Positions 19,602 to 31,597 of a DNA stretch of 64,000 bases are shown here, piece after piece. The DNA is from Campanula takesimana. Taxonomy: Eukaryota; Streptophyta; Magnoliopsida; Asterales; Campanulaceae. Each line of letters begins with the position of its first letter. The stretch's first letter is position 1. The notes beneath the pieces are model-generated. The model was not told the DNA's origin. It worked only from the letters and a program-made list of their open reading frames with translations, and searched no databases. The position numbers and the translations under genes are program-made. The stretch spans positions 1,984,001 through 2,048,000 of the forward strand of contig JAOWBW010000131.1 of NCBI GenBank assembly GCA_026119855.1. The letters run 5' to 3'.

Positions 19602-20345
19602 CAGGGCCGGCCCTGTACCAAGACAGGTGAGGCGGCCGCCTAGGGCCACCGAAAATTAAGTCAATTTTAGGGCCCCAAATTTTTAGAAATAGTATATATA
19701 AAAAATGCCCCATAATCTAATTTAGTCTCCTTGTGTTCCAGTGGTGAAATGTTTTGCTTGTAGAGTCATGCATGCCATTGTGGGCTGGGTTCAAAACCCA
19801 GTAGCAGCAGCTGCAATTTTTTTTTATCTCTTTAACCAATTTTTCCTTCAAACTCTCCATGGACTTTCCTCCCCTCTCAATCCAACTTTAATTAGTCACT
19901 TTAAACTTTCTTCTCTCATTCTTTTTTAATTTAATTAGCAGCCACTTTGGGGTTTTTTCTTCTTCTTCTTCTTCTTCTTCTTCTTTTTTTTTTTTCTTTT
20001 TTCCTTACAATATGCTTTTATGTTTTTTTTTTGTATCTATTACTTCTATTGAAAAATTTGCATATATCACTAAAATATGGTGAGATAATTCCTTACAACT
20101 TTTGCAATCAATACAATTCGCTGTAATATTTCTTACTTTCTTGCACTTATTTTCACTCAATAAGTCAGCCTTTCTAAATAAAGTTCTCCAATTCTCATTG
20201 TTAGTACATGGAAGAACGACGAGAGGCGTAAAATGGAGAGTAGAGATTTGCGAACGCCACATCGCACTATTGCCCATAGCAAGAGTTAAAGGGCCCCGAC
20301 AATATAGTTAGCCTAGGGCCCCAAATTCGACAGGGCCCGGCCCTG
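19602..20345. mobile_element. Non-autonomous hAT-like element (744 bp)
   Basis: Starts CAGGGCCGGCCCTG and ends CAGGGCCCGGCCCTG. The subterminal CCTAGGGCC / GGCCCCAAATT blocks are also inverted. Flanking 8-mers ATTGAAGG (19594-19601) and ATTGAAGA (20346-20353) agree at 7 of 8 positions, as for an aged hAT target duplication. It contains a CTT microsatellite near 19958-19985 and no transposase. Confidence 0.8.
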
Positions 20346-20353
20346 ATTGAAGA

Positions 20354-20819
20354 AGCTGCACAATGCATACATATCCTGAACCTGTCCTTTTAATTATTGC
20401 TATCCTCGAACTTCACAAGGTTAGTTAAAGTGCACATTTTTTTTGGTAAAGCAAATTAAGTCCTAGGTATATTCATATGAAGAGGCCCCTAAATAGGCTT
20501 CATTGTCTCAATAAGTTGTAAACCCCTTTTCATGATTCTCGAGCTGTTCTGAATATCATTAGGTGACAAAACCTTTATTTGGATATTCTAATGTGAATTT
20601 ATAATATGAGCAAAAGTATTACCTCACGATTTTCATTTGGAGCATATTTATTTTTCCTTTATCAGAAACAAGTGAAGATTACAAAATCCTATACGCCAAC
20701 AGAGGAATTGTGTAAGGCTAGGTGGGCCTACTTCTAAGGCCCACAGCAATTGATTGGGCTTTGGCTCGCCGGATGTTTGTTCACTCACCCTTCATTTTTC
20801 TTTATTTATGGGGAAAAAA
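20354..20819. other. Upstream region of the trihelix gene
   Basis: No gene seen. The GC-richer part at 20690-20790 (GGGCCTACTT, AAGGCCCA) may be promoter. TCP-like GGCCCA boxes are present at about 20718-20745. Confidence 0.35.
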
Positions 20820-21797
20820 TTCCCATTTAGATTAATTGTGCACAATTAGGGTTTCAAATCTTGAAGGTTGCGGATTTGAGGTAATTTTTTTTTTCTTTAA
20901 TATCCTTAATCTTCTTGTGCTACATTGTATATGGTGTGTTCTCATTAAGAAATAGATCTCGCTCTTCATTTTCTCTTTTTTTATCTGAGGCTTCCATATG
21001 TTTTGTTGCAGATGGAAACCTTTAGTTTTATTTATTAATGAAATCTTTATTGATCGATCCCCGAGTGTCATGTCTATATATGGATTTGTGTTAGTAAACT
21101 CAACCATTCTAATAAGCAATTCTTCGGCAAAGCCTAAGACTTGTGAATTTTAATTGTTATTACCATTAAATCTTTTGCCTGTTATGTAAGCTCTCATTTC
21201 ATCCCCCCAACCTCTTTTCATTGATGATTCCTTATGACGATCATGTTAGCTGACCTGAAATCATTTTGGGACTAAGGCTTTGTTGTTGTTGTTGTTCTTG
21301 TTTTTATCAACTTCCTAGAGTCATGTTTGTTTTTGGATTTGTGTTATTAGCAGGGGCGGATCCCCCTACCATTATGGGTGCATGTACACTCAATAACTTC
21401 CCACATTTAATAGAAAAAATAATTAGTTTCGAATCGATGTAATCATCTCGTTAGTATATATACATTGAGTGCACCCATTAACCTAGTAACTTGGCTTAGC
21501 TCAATGGATAAATGCAATGTTTTTAACACTTTGGGTTCATTTTGAGTCCCACTGTTGACATTATTTTTTTTTTTTTTTTCATAGTGTAATTTTTCCACCC
21601 ACTTTGAATAACTTCTGGATCGGCCACTGGTTATTAGTCTCGAGCATTCTAATAAGCAGTACTTTGTCAAGCCTAATAATATTTGAAATATGATTAATAC
21701 TATTGATTGTTTTGCGAGTTATATGTAATCACTCATTCCAATGTTGTTTTGTTTTTTCTGTTATAATAGTTTTTTTTTTTTTTTAATGGATTTTCAG
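20820..21797 (+). other. Probable 5'UTR exon and intron of the trihelix gene
   Basis: A short transcribed-looking segment (AATTAGGGTTTC) ends in GAG|GTAATTTT at about 20879. A T-rich stretch and TTTTCAG at 21791-21797 would be the acceptor, 54 bases before the ATG. A 5'UTR intron is common in plant regulatory genes. This is inferred from signals only. Confidence 0.45.
21351..21629. mobile_element. Non-autonomous hAT-like MITE (279 bp)
   Basis: Starts CAGGGGCGGATCC and ends GGATCGGCCACTG. Perfect 8-bp target duplication GTTATTAG (21343-21350 and 21630-21637). It lies in the probable 5'UTR intron of the trihelix gene. Confidence 0.9.
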
Positions 21798-21851
21798 AAA
21801 GTGTTTTTGATTTGATTTGATTTGATTTGAGGGTCTATCTTTGTTAGTGAA

Positions 21852-22586
21852 ATGGAAGGGAAATCACCAGCTAGCAATAGTTTGAATATAGCAAACGTGC
21901 AAGAATCTGACGATTTCGATTCAGTTCTTGTCGAATCGGCCAAGTGTGTAAAAGGTGTTGACAGCGAAGAGGGGTTAACATGGAAGCGTGCTAGATGGAC
22001 TGATGAAATGGCAAAGCTTCTTATCACTGCTGCTTCTTACATTGAAGACCCTGCTTTCACTCATGGAACTTCTACTTGCTTATTTTTACGCAAGATTGGT
22101 AAATGGAAGGTCATTTCAACGGCCTTGGTTCAGAGAGGGTTTAAGGTATCCCCTCAACAATGTGAAAATAAGTTCAATGACTTGTACAGAAAATACAAGA
22201 GATTAAATACCATAATTGCGAATGGTGTGAGCTGTGAGGTAGTTAAGAACCCTGCACTTGTTGGCATGATCAATCTGCGTAGCCAAGTCGAGGAAGAGAT
22301 TAGTAGGATTTTGAGGTCTATACAAGTGCTCTTCAAGGAGCTGGTTTCTTATCAGCTCAAGAACCGTTTGTTTCTGCCTCATAATCCGGAGCTTGAGAGG
22401 CAACTTATGATGATTGTTAAAACTGAGAATGGGTACGGACGGAATGTGGAACTTGAAAAAGCCGCAGAAGCGAATGATGGAGGGAAACCTGCAAAGAGGG
22501 CGAAAGTGGAATTTCAACCTCTCGATGGGGATGTCAAGGGGAAGTCTGCGGTTGTTTGGAGTTACAACTCAAGCGCCAAAGAATGA
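21852..22586 (+). CDS. Trihelix-type (Myb/SANT-like) DNA-binding protein, 244 aa
   Basis: Intact single-exon frame. An acidic N-terminus leads to a trihelix-like domain at about residues 43-130. Its landmarks are a tryptophan helix (RWTDEMAKLLITAASYIED), a second Trp (GKWKVISTALVQRGF), the family-typical SPQQCENKFNDLYRKYKRLN, then CxVVxNPxL. It resembles Arabidopsis factors of the At1g21200/At1g76870 type, which are about twice this length, so this protein looks short at the C-terminus. A basic patch KPAKRAKVEF near residues 212-221 could be a nuclear signal. The ATG is chosen because it is the first after the likely acceptor at 21797. Role: nuclear DNA binding; targets unknown. Confidence 0.85.
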   Translation: MEGKSPASNSLNIANVQESDDFDSVLVESAKCVKGVDSEEGLTWKRARWTDEMAKLLITAASYIEDPAFTHGTSTCLFLRKIGKWKVISTALVQRGFKVSPQQCENKFNDLYRKYKRLNTIIANGVSCEVVKNPALVGMINLRSQVEEEISRILRSIQVLFKELVSYQLKNRLFLPHNPELERQLMMIVKTENGYGRNVELEKAAEANDGGKPAKRAKVEFQPLDGDVKGKSAVVWSYNSSAKE

Positions 22587-23690
22587 GGAGTAAGTGATAA
22601 TCTTAATCTTGGAGAAAACCAATTTCCGCATCCTTTTATGAGCATACAAGACAATTATTCAGCGTTTTTTTTGGTTGTTCTGAAACTTTTTTGTTTTCCG
22701 AAGTTGGTTTAGAATAAGCTATCTGCTGACTTTTCAGATACAAATTTCATGTTTTTGGCTTTGTTGACTTTTAGTTCTGGGGCAGAATATTGTTTTTGCT
22801 GAATTTGTAAGGCCAATTTGTATTACCTTTGTGCTTTATGTTTGGGTTTGTTTTGTATGGAGTTTGTTTGGACCAGCCTGGAGACTTGTACAGGTGATTG
22901 TTTTGTGCTCAACTTGAGTCCAAATCAATGTGAAAATCTTTAGCTTGGTTCAATTGGGTCGTGTGCCTTGAATATTTGCAAGCTTAACTTGAATCTTGTT
23001 TGGCTCAGAAGCCCCCGACTCATAGCTCGGAAATTCCCAATTCATAGTTATGGTATTTGCAAGTGAAAACTGTGGTGTTATCACAAGCGTTGCTAACATT
23101 TCTCAGTGTAACTAGACGAGAGTTTTGATTATATTTGAATATTTTTTTCCACAAATTATTTTATACTAATGTTTAAACATATTTTGTAAGGGTTGTATTT
23201 TGTTGATCCATATTTAGATTATGACAAGATAAATACGCTAGAAACAAGGGAGCGGTTTTGTGAAAGAAAAGCAAGAGAAAAACAATACTAAATCTTCAAT
23301 ATCACCCAAATAAATCTAATTTCGTGATTAAATATTTATTAATACTATTTAATCTCTTTCTAGACATTCGTCATATCATGCCCACCACTACAAACTGCAT
23401 CCTAACGGTACAATTCCACCACCTAATCGTAATCATGATCACTAAGTTCTTAATTGTAATTATATTAATTACTAAATAATAATTTTAGGAATAAAATTAA
23501 TAAAATGGTTGGTATCTAAGAGATAGATGTATTACAGACTGTGAATGATTGGCAATTTTCTCACATCCACCTGTTAAATTAAACATACTGTCAAATTTGT
23601 TAACAAAGTATTGCATTAATCACTGCCAACCACATAGTTTCCTTAATTTACTACTTACCATTTATAGGATTTAAGCAAAACTGATTTGTG
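22587..23690. other. 3' flank and intergenic sequence
   Basis: T-rich 3' untranslated sequence of the trihelix gene to about 22900, then AT-rich DNA without a gene or a clear mobile element. Confidence 0.5.
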
Positions 23691-23695
23691 ACATC

Positions 23696-23703
23696 TATAA
23701 AAG
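23696..23703 (+). promoter_or_regulatory. TATA box of the acidic-protein gene
   Basis: TATAAAAG lies 172 bp before the ATG at 23868. The leader between them is purine-rich (GAGAGAGAAAAG). Confidence 0.65.
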
Positions 23704-23867
23704 GCGAGCATAGGAAATCATTATAACTCACAATCATTTTCTATAGCTTTCTCTCGCCTATATACAACAAATATATAGGAGAGAGAAAAGAAAACAGAAA
23801 GGGATTGCAATTTGCTTTGGTTAGAAAGACATCAAGTAAAAGCAAATTAAGAGAGAAATAAAGAAAG

Positions 23868-24679
23868 ATGGGAGCCTGTGCTAGTGTGCCAAAAGCCATG
23901 AGAGGTGAGGAGGGTGATGCCCCGCTACCCGCGCCACAAAAGGAGGAAGCCACCACAACCCCCACCACCACCGCCACTACCGAGGTGGCGGAGGCAGCAC
24001 CCGTTGAGACAACGGATAAAGAGGTGAAGGTGGCAGATGAAGAGGAGAAGAAGGTAGCTGGTGGTGATGATGAGAAAAAGGAGGTTGCCGAAGAAAACTC
24101 CGGCGACAAGGTTGTAGAGGAGAATCCTTCTCTTGGATCTTTGCTTAACGATCAGGTATATACTCCCTCTGTCACATTCGAAATAAGATTTTTTGATCTT
24201 GATACATGATTAAAAGATGCAAATATTTTATTAGAAAAAAGTGATTTTAAAAGTAGGTGTTGTACTTGTGAGTATGAAGTAAAGAAAATGTGGGTAGGGA
24301 ATATTAAATGAAAAGTTATTGTGAATATAATAAGAGAGTCCCATTAATAAAAATTAATAAAAACTTTCCATTTTGAGAAGTCTTATTTCGAGTGTGACAC
24401 CCAAAAATGGCAAAACTTTTGATTATCAATGATCTTTGAATTGTAGTTATGCATGTACATCACCGGATTTTGTGAATTTAAAGCTAATTAATATTCATGA
24501 TAAATTCACAGAAGGAAACACCAAAAGAAGAGAAAGCAAAGGGAGAAGAGCTTCCAATTTCAGACCCCGAGAAGGTGTCGACAGCTGCACCAGTTGAGGT
24601 CGAGAAGTCAGCAACAACTACCGCACCAGTGGCTCAAGCCGAAGTTAAGAAAACAGAAGAAGTTGCAGCAAAGAAATGA
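23868..24679 (+). CDS. Small acidic protein with N-myristoylation-type start, 151 aa, two exons
   Basis: Exon 1 is 23868-24155 and exon 2 is 24512-24679. The donor CAG|GTATAT and acceptor TTCACAG join in phase 0. The protein starts MGACASVPKAMRGE: Gly2 with Ser6 fits N-myristoylation and Cys4 could be palmitoylated, so membrane anchoring is likely. The rest is low-complexity, rich in Glu, Lys, Ala, Thr and Val, probably disordered, with one hydrophobic patch PSLGSLLNDQ at the exon junction. I do not recognise a family function. The intron contains Stowaway-like MITE 4. Exon 2 is purine-rich and keeps the same composition as exon 1, which supports the join. Confidence 0.75.
24163..24400. mobile_element. 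Stowaway-like MITE 4, right end eroded
   Basis: Left end CTCCCTCTGTCACATTCGAA after TA. The right side TCTTATTTCGAGTGTGACA mirrors it but lacks the last GGGAG. Lies in the intron of the acidic-protein gene. Confidence 0.75.
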
Positions 24680-25044
24680 GAGCATCTTTTCATTAATTTG
24701 TTGTAGCTTAAAAATGAGAGTATATGGTTCGATGCTTGAGAGTTGGAAGGTGACATTAATGGAGGCTTCCGTCAGAAAAAAAAAAAGTAATACACAGAAC
24801 AGATTTTCTTGGCTCTAGAGAACATAATGGCTACCCCTATGTTTTGTGGGTTTCTTTTCAAGCAAGCAAGGAAAACAAAAACATAGACAAAAAAATAGAC
24901 ATGGAAATGGGGCCATTGTTGTAGCGTAGTCCTGGTTTTTAATTTGATTTTTGAATGTTGTTTTCTGAAATGTTTAATCTTTTAATTGTTTGTTGTTTGA
25001 TATTTAATATGTTTAGTTCTCATTCCATATATTTTTTTTTTCTA
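24680..25044. other. 3' flank of the acidic-protein gene
   Basis: Probable 3' untranslated region. No further gene is seen. Confidence 0.45.
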
Positions 25045-25302
25045 CTCTCTCTGTCCCTAAATGAGTGTCCAAATTTAATTTTAAGGGACACTGAAAATCT
25101 CAACTTTTTGAACAATTTGGTAACAACGATTCATATATAATCTTGTAATCTCTTTTCTAAACCTTTAGTTTTGCACGTATAAAGAAACCGGTGAAAAATT
25201 TTTCGAAAAAAAACTTTTAGGGAGAAAGTTATGTTCAAAAAAGACACTCATTTAGGGACAAAGATTTCTTGAAAATGGACACTCATTTAGGGACAGAGGG
25301 AG
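25045..25302. mobile_element. Stowaway-like MITE 5 (258 bp)
   Basis: Ends CTCTCTCTGTCCCTAAATGA and its complement ending GACAGAGGGAG, TA on both sides. The right end carries an extra direct copy of GACACTCATTTAGGGACA. Confidence 0.85.
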
Positions 25303-25304
25303 TA

Positions 25305-25878
25305 TTTGTTAATCTTTTTATTTACTCCATCCATTTGGCTAAATACAAAATTATGTTTAACGTTTTATCAACTCAATCAAATAATAGTAACAAAGACAAA
25401 CAAATTGTTGTTTTAAGAGTATTAGAAATTAATCCCACACACATGTTGGAAAATCGAGCCTTAACAATATGAGAATGGAGAAGAATGAAAAAAAAATACG
25501 CAAAATCACAGAAAAAGACAAGAATTGTTACCCAGTCGTCTCTTAGATTGGACTATGTATGGGGCACTACCAAGTCTAAATTATATTATATAATTATTTT
25601 TGTGGTGTTATAATGTGTTTATGGCCGTCACTTGGCTTTATTTACAAGTGTTGGATATTAACAAAGTGTGTATTGAAAATATTTTTCAATAATATTTTCT
25701 CAAAAAAATATTTTCTCAAAAATATAAATAAATGTATTTATCAAAATACTTCTAAAATATTTTTCCTTAAATGTATTTTCACAAAAAACTTCTTAAAAAT
25801 ATTTTCTAAGGATTTAAGATATATTTTCTCAAAATATATCTTGTGAAACAAAAAGGAAAGAAGTAGAGTCTTAGTAAA
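25305..25878. other. AT-rich intergenic sequence
   Basis: Includes repeated AAATATTTTCTC-like text at 25678-25840. No gene supported. Confidence 0.45.
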
Positions 25879-25880
25879 TA

Positions 25881-26131
25881 CTACCTCCGTCCCAGCTCAA
25901 TGTGCACTTTTACTTTTTATATGGTCAATTCATTCGATCTTTGACCATAATTTTGTGAAAATCTAGCTATTATTATTCAATTTTAAAATTTATTATTGTT
26001 TTATTGTTAGAATAGTATCAATAACGTCTTTCAAAATGGCATAGAGATACATAGATTTTCATAAAATTAAGCTTAAAGTTCAGTCAAATTGACCAAAAAA
26101 GTCAAACAATGCACATTGAGCTGGGACGGGG
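25881..26131. mobile_element. Stowaway-like MITE 6 (251 bp)
   Basis: Left end CTACCTCCGTCCCAGCTCAA, right end TTGAGCTGGGACGGGG, TA on both sides. Last of the gene-island MITEs. Confidence 0.85.
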
Positions 26132-26136
26132 TACTA

Positions 26137-26400
26137 TGATATATTGAGACACAACCCGGTTCATCAAGCCGACCCGGACCCGGCTCCAACAACACTGGTT
26201 TACCATCCTAGGGTTTCTTGGTCTCCACTTCTTGTTATTTTTGATATGTATATATTTCTATAGATATAGATTGTATATATCTTTTCCTTTTATCATCTTT
26301 GTATAGATAGGAAGTAAATATTCTATCCTAGATAGGTCTCTCATCTTTGTACTATAAAACTATCACATTTTGTGAATAATAATTAACTTTGCCATTCTCA
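26137..26400 (+). repeat. Copia-D 5' LTR (start uncertain)
   Basis: A short LTR-like segment with TATAAAA at 26353-26359, ending CTCA at 26400 just before a primer-site-like TGGTATAGAGC (26403-26413, one base short of the iMet consensus). Small LTRs of this kind occur in Ale/Retrofit-type copia elements. The left edge is a guess. Confidence 0.5.
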
Positions 26401-26475
26401 TATGGTATAGAGCTAAAAAGATCCAAATCCTCCCTACCTATTTTTTTTGGTATCTTCACCCTCCCCAAACCCTCA

Positions 26476-27006
26476 ATGGCCGGCTCCTCAACAACCATCC
26501 CCAATGCCGCCGAACCCAACAACCCTCTTCTCCTCGTCAATCTCTCTCACTACCGCACCCTCACCCCACTCACATACCTCAACTGGGCTTCTCAACTCAC
26601 CTCCATTCTCTATGGACTTGACCTCCTCAAATTCGTGGATGGCACCCACCCAAAACCCGATGAAACCACTGTTACCACCCCAGGTATTGCCGCCTTTGGC
26701 GATGTTCCCGCCAAACCCGCTGTCATCACCACATGGAGACGCCAAGATAGGTTAATCCTTGGCGCTCTCATAGGTACTCTTGACCCAGCTGTCGCCCCTC
26801 TAGTTCACCAAGAGGCAACATCTCATGAGGCCTGTACCATCCTAAAAACAACCTACACGAATCCCTCTCGTGGACACATTCTCCAACTCAAATACAATCT
26901 AGCCAACCTCTCCAAAAACAACCTCTCCATCAGCGACTACTTGAATGCAGCCAAATTCTACACTGACAAACTCGTTATTCTTGGAAAATCCATGGACCCC
27001 AAAGAC
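26476..27006 (+). pseudogene. Copia-D gag, truncated by Copia-E
   Basis: Begins MAGSSTTIPNAAEPNN. It shows copia gag text of the UBN2/Retrotran_gag type: TYLNWASQLTSIL, FVDGTHPKP, WRRQDRLILGALIGTL, GHILQLKYNLANL and ISDYLNAAK. The frame is clean until TGTTGG at 27007, where the Copia-E LTR starts. The pol part must lie beyond the window's right edge. Codon use is C-rich, unlike the other copia elements here. Confidence 0.85.
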
Positions 27007-28394
27007 TGTTGGGTTTTGATGCATCATGCGCAGCAAAATAAAACATGTAAATCAAACACCCATGAGCCCGGAACCGTGCATGTTGATTAGATTAAATACA
27101 AGATGAAAGAAAACATACCCTTGAAGATCGAATCCATGAACACGGACTTTAAGATGCTAAAGCAAACACCCTCTATCCCTATCCACACGTCAAACATATA
27201 TCAAGAACACCTTCTTGATCTGGATTGCTAGACCCAAGGCTTGATGAAGGAACAATTTCTTCATAGGAATTATCTTGCTTCATTGATTATTGTATTTTGA
27301 TGATTATAGATCACAAAATAAATAATCTTACCTCTCTATATTTTATTCTAAAACAATTGTTATTGATTTCTAAAATCAACATTAGAGGCTGTCAAACCCG
27401 GCACCATATATTTATATGAGGGTTTAACCTAATTCCATTAGGACTCGGGATTCCTTTTGTATCAAGAAAACTGCAGAAACTGGACTGGTACGGGAGGACC
27501 AGCTGTACGGCTCTATAGGAGCCGTACGGTGGCCTTGGAGCCGTAAGGTGCCAAATTCTGATTTTTAGATTTCAGCCTTTTACAATCCGTTCCATTGTGT
27601 ATGACCTAATAGGATTATACTAAGTTGGCAACGAGTCTGAACTATTCAGAACCCGTAAGTCATAAGCAGACTCTAGCAAGCCATTATGACTACCCAATTA
27701 GTATAACTTTGAAAGTCCAAAGTTACCTCATAGAACATATCACAATCCCTTTGTCACGCGATATCATATTGGACATAAGTCATGGTCCATATCAACTTAT
27801 GTTGTCCAATGCTTTCTCGATCCCGAGTAGATTGATATGAGCAAATGACATTGAACACATCAATTCATTTGGGTACGGCCGTACACTATCATCAATCTCA
27901 CTCATCGAGTGGCGAAGCAGATATATCTCTTGAGAGAGGGACAAATCCCATCTTGACTTATCATTCTTCCCTACAAGAATCCGATTATGCCAATCGTAAA
28001 CTTTATAACCACCCGTTAAGGGTAGCGTTTGAGTACGTCAAACATAATGTTCATCATGTGGAAGACCAAGATAATCTCAGGTCTAAGGATATCAAATGAT
28101 ATAACTATTATGAGATTTAATTATGACAATTGACCATGACATAAATCTCATAACGGGTCTATCCAGTACCTTGTTCTCCAACAAGTACCCACAAGTTTAA
28201 TCCGCAACCTAGGCACCATAATCATCATATGATTATCCATTAAACTCATGATAGCCCTTTATAAGTGCTAGGGACAATAATTATCATAATAAATATGCAA
28301 AAGATATAATAATCGGGTTTGTTATCTCTATAATAATGAAGCTATGATATAACGCATAGGCCTTTCTCAATGGCCTAGGGCATAATATCCAACA
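27007..28394 (-). repeat. Copia-E 3' LTR, 1388 bp
   Basis: TGTTGGG ... CCAACA, followed by the polypurine tract on the minus strand. The sense TATAAATA box is at 27416-27409, with GC-rich phrases at 27487-27552 (70 bp upstream). U3 hairpin ATAATCAT/ATGATTAT at 28218-28236. Confidence 0.9.
27487..27552 (-). promoter_or_regulatory. GC-rich phrase array in Copia-E promoter
   Basis: Four variants built on CCGTACGG: GGTACGGGAGGACC, GCTGTACGGCTC, GAGCCGTACGGTGGC and GAGCCGTAAGGTGCC. Confidence 0.65.
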
Positions 28395-29211
28395 ATCTCC
28401 GACTTGCACTAGGCCCAATCAAAGTGTATCCAATACCCATTGAGTTAGTTATGATCTCCATCATTATTGTAAACGATCTTATGTAAGATGATTATCCTTA
28501 TTATCATCATATGGTACTTTTCATATTTTGACATCTTCCATTCTTTTCGATTTATCGAATGAGATTGAAATGTCTGAGTGTATGCTTAGATAAAACATTA
28601 GTGCCTTAGATTGTGTAATAACAATTATTGACACAATGAAGGTACATTAAATTAGTGACACTAGAAACGATTTCTAGTTTACTAATTAGCATCTTAATCC
28701 AAATAATTTTCTAGTTGCATCACATGCCACTAGATACTCAACCTTTTGTAGAATAGTAATGGTCCATTTAGAACTCTTCTAACACCATTATTTAAACGTA
28801 AACATGTATTTATACTGCGATATTTATCTTTGTTGGTTTGTAAGAATGCATCTATGTAACTATTACAAGATCATCTTTCATTCCATCAAAGATCAAGAAT
28901 GCATCCTTTAGTTCCTTTTCAAGTACACAAGGATGTTTCTTAACTAGTGACTTTCACTAGGATCCGATTGGTATTATCTCATAATACTCCAAGTATATTA
29001 GACTCCGGTCTTAGTACATTATAATGGCTTACATGATAGATCCAATTGCCGAAGCATATGGAATCATAATCATGTACTCTTACTCATTAGTCTTTCAATA
29101 AGACTAAATCTTGTCAAGAGTAGTGCCATTAGACTTTTGCAAGTAGCCTCTCCAAGAGTCTTGCACAGTAAACTTTTCATTATCTTGTCTATGTTTAGTA
29201 CCTTGACTTTA
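28395..29211 (-). pseudogene. Copia-E pol, RNase H end
   Basis: Nucleotide similarity to Copia-A 1334-2165 is visible throughout (for example ATCCAATTGCCGAAGCATATGG near 29040). There are many indels and no usable frame. It breaks at CTTTA, where Copia-F inserted. Confidence 0.8.
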
Positions 29212-30243
29212 TGTTGGGTTTCGTGCAATCATGCGCAGCGGAAGATAGACATGAATGAAACCCAATAGCCTAGATCCGCTATGAACAATAATTCATAATA
29301 ATAAGATGAAAGAAACTAACCCTTGTAGATCGTTATGTAAAACTTGGATTAAGCGTTAAGACAAACGCCCTCTACCGGTGATCCACACAACGAACAGATT
29401 TCAAGAACGCCTTCTTGAACTCGACTGCTAGTGTAGCGACCCCAAAACCCGTTTTTATTTATTTTATATTTTTGGGGATTTTTATTTGACTTATATGTGC
29501 ATTTTATGTGTTGCATCATATTTTATGATTTGCATATCATATTTGATTATTTGTGTTATTTACTTAGTTAGTAAAAAAAATAATGATTAAAGGAGTTAAA
29601 TGATTAAGTTGAACTTTAGGGTTCTTGTTGAAATTTTAAGTTTAGGGGTTAAAGTGTTAACTTTGAAAGTTGGGTGACCATTTTGTGAAATGGGTAAGAT
29701 ATTTATAAAAAAATTATCCCTTCTTCCTTCCTTCTCTGTGTTTACAATTTCCTTCTGCAACTTTCCTCGTTCAGTTTAGGGTTAGGAGAAAAAGGTAAGT
29801 TCGACCCATTTCGATTTAATTCTTTTTATTTACTTACCCGTTTTAAAAACTAATTATATAAAAATGATCAGGGCGTCGAATAGGTCATTTCTAGCCGAAC
29901 AAAACTTATTTCAGCGATACTTTTTCCGGAACTAGGTAAGTTACTAATTCCCCTTTAAATGTTAAAATAGTCATATATGCTATATATGATACTTCTACTT
30001 GTTAATTTTGTGATTTGGGTAATATTTGCTATACTTGTAATTTTGGGACAAAGGGAGTATATGGAGTTGGCTTTAGCTGAGTATGTGAATGTTTAGGAAC
30101 TCAAGTTGTAACTATAATGAAAGTTGCTAATGTTGTGAACTAATGTTGTGTAGTATCTTGTGTAGTATGTGTTATACTTGTGGGACGGAAGGAGTAAAAA
30201 TTTAACTAAGGAAGAATCTGGGATTTGGCCCAAATCAGGAGGG

Positions 30244-30426
30244 GGCGCACGCACCCTAGATAAGGGGGCGCACGCACCCTATTGACCAATTTAGGCAAAA
30301 AGTGACTGATGAAGGGAGGCGTGCGCACCCTTTTGGGTGGGACGCGCGCACCCTTAAGTGACCAAAAATAATAAGATTCTGATGAGTGGGAGCGCGCGCA
30401 CCCTTTTGGGTGGGGCGTGCGCACCC
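30244..30426 (+). promoter_or_regulatory. GC-rich phrase array in Gyp-A LTR
   Basis: Six phrases of the type GGCGCACGCACCC or GGCGTGCGCACCC (30244, 30267, 30318, 30341, 30390, 30414). The same set is in the 3' LTR near 36907-37088. They fall within the putative LTR intron and not directly before a TATA box. Confidence 0.7.
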
Positions 30427-30738
30427 CCCTGTTTTCCAGGTTGATAGTTTGTGTTATTTGGGGTACAGGAGGATAATTATTTGTGTCGTCCTTGGGGTTG
30501 TTTAGGATCTAAATGTGAATGTGTATGACTTTTATGTCGTTGGTGAAAAAGATTGAGTTGTGAATAAATGTCCTTATTATGGAATCTTTATCAGAAATCT
30601 TTCGTGTGCATCTTGTGATGTATTTGGCTTAGTTCCTTCTTGGATTAAATGCCCCGGGTTGTGTTTAGCAAGTATTCATTACTGTGCTTCTTGTTAAAAG
30701 TCCAGCTGGTCTTGTTGTGGAGTCAGCCAATGGAAGAA

Positions 30739-30767
30739 TTATAGTGGTACAGGTAAGTCCACTATAA
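30739..30767 (+). promoter_or_regulatory. LTR hairpin of Gyp-A
   Basis: TTATAGTGG (30739-30747) pairs with CCACTATAA (30759-30767) around an 11-nt loop TACAGGTAAGT. The 3' LTR copy is at 37403-37431. A second hairpin of the same type follows in the 3' LTR (37471-37502, loop 14 nt). Confidence 0.7.
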
Positions 30768-31597
30768 GGTTTTCCATTGGAGCTTGTGAGTCAGGCGGTG
30801 GGAGAATTATAGTGGCACATAAGCCAAGAAGGTGTCCACTGTGCCTTCTAGTTTCCCCAGTCCAGATTGGCCTTGGATGGGATGAATTGCTCCCTTTGGT
30901 GAGTATTTGGGTTATGACTTTGTGTCATATTTCCCTCTCTGGTTACTTGGTTCTAGTGGTTATGATTTGGTTTTCGGGATCCCGGCTTCAGCTATTTATG
31001 CTGCTCAGATGGTTTTCTCTGATGGGTTTCTCAGATGGTATTCTCATCAGTTATGGTTATTAGGTAAACCTTGGCTTGGTATCCACCGGAGTGTGGGCAA
31101 TGTGATAAAAGTGATATATGAGTTGATGTTATGTGCTATATGCTATATGATTACTTGTTTATATTGTTTCTTTATGATTATCATATCAGCATGTAACGTA
31201 GTTGCATTTTAGTAGCTTACTGAGATTTATTCTCACCCTTATTTGTTTACTGTTTTAGATAAAAGCGGGTCCAGGGGATAGGACACTTGGCACGGGATGA
31301 CGTTGGTTTGGTAAGAGTTGGGACTTGTTTTGTTGAAGGTTACATTATGTAAATGTAAACCCTTTGGGTAGAGTACCTGTACTTTCTTATGGTCACATCT
31401 ATTTTGGTAAATGTTGATGTATGTATATTTGTTTAAAGGTTTGTAAGCCTTCGGGCTAAGTACTTTCGTTGTGAAAGTGTTTGTAAAAGTTTGTTTCAAG
31501 TTAAGTGAAGTCTTCGAACTTCAAGTGTGTTTTTTTTCCACTTTCTAAAAGTATATTTCAAAAAATTTTCTAAAGAGTTTTATAACGTCTTCCAATC

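Noticed and set aside
23741..24109. Minus-strand serine-rich frame opposite the acidic-protein gene
   Set aside because: It is the shadow of the Glu/Ala/Thr-rich exon on the other strand.
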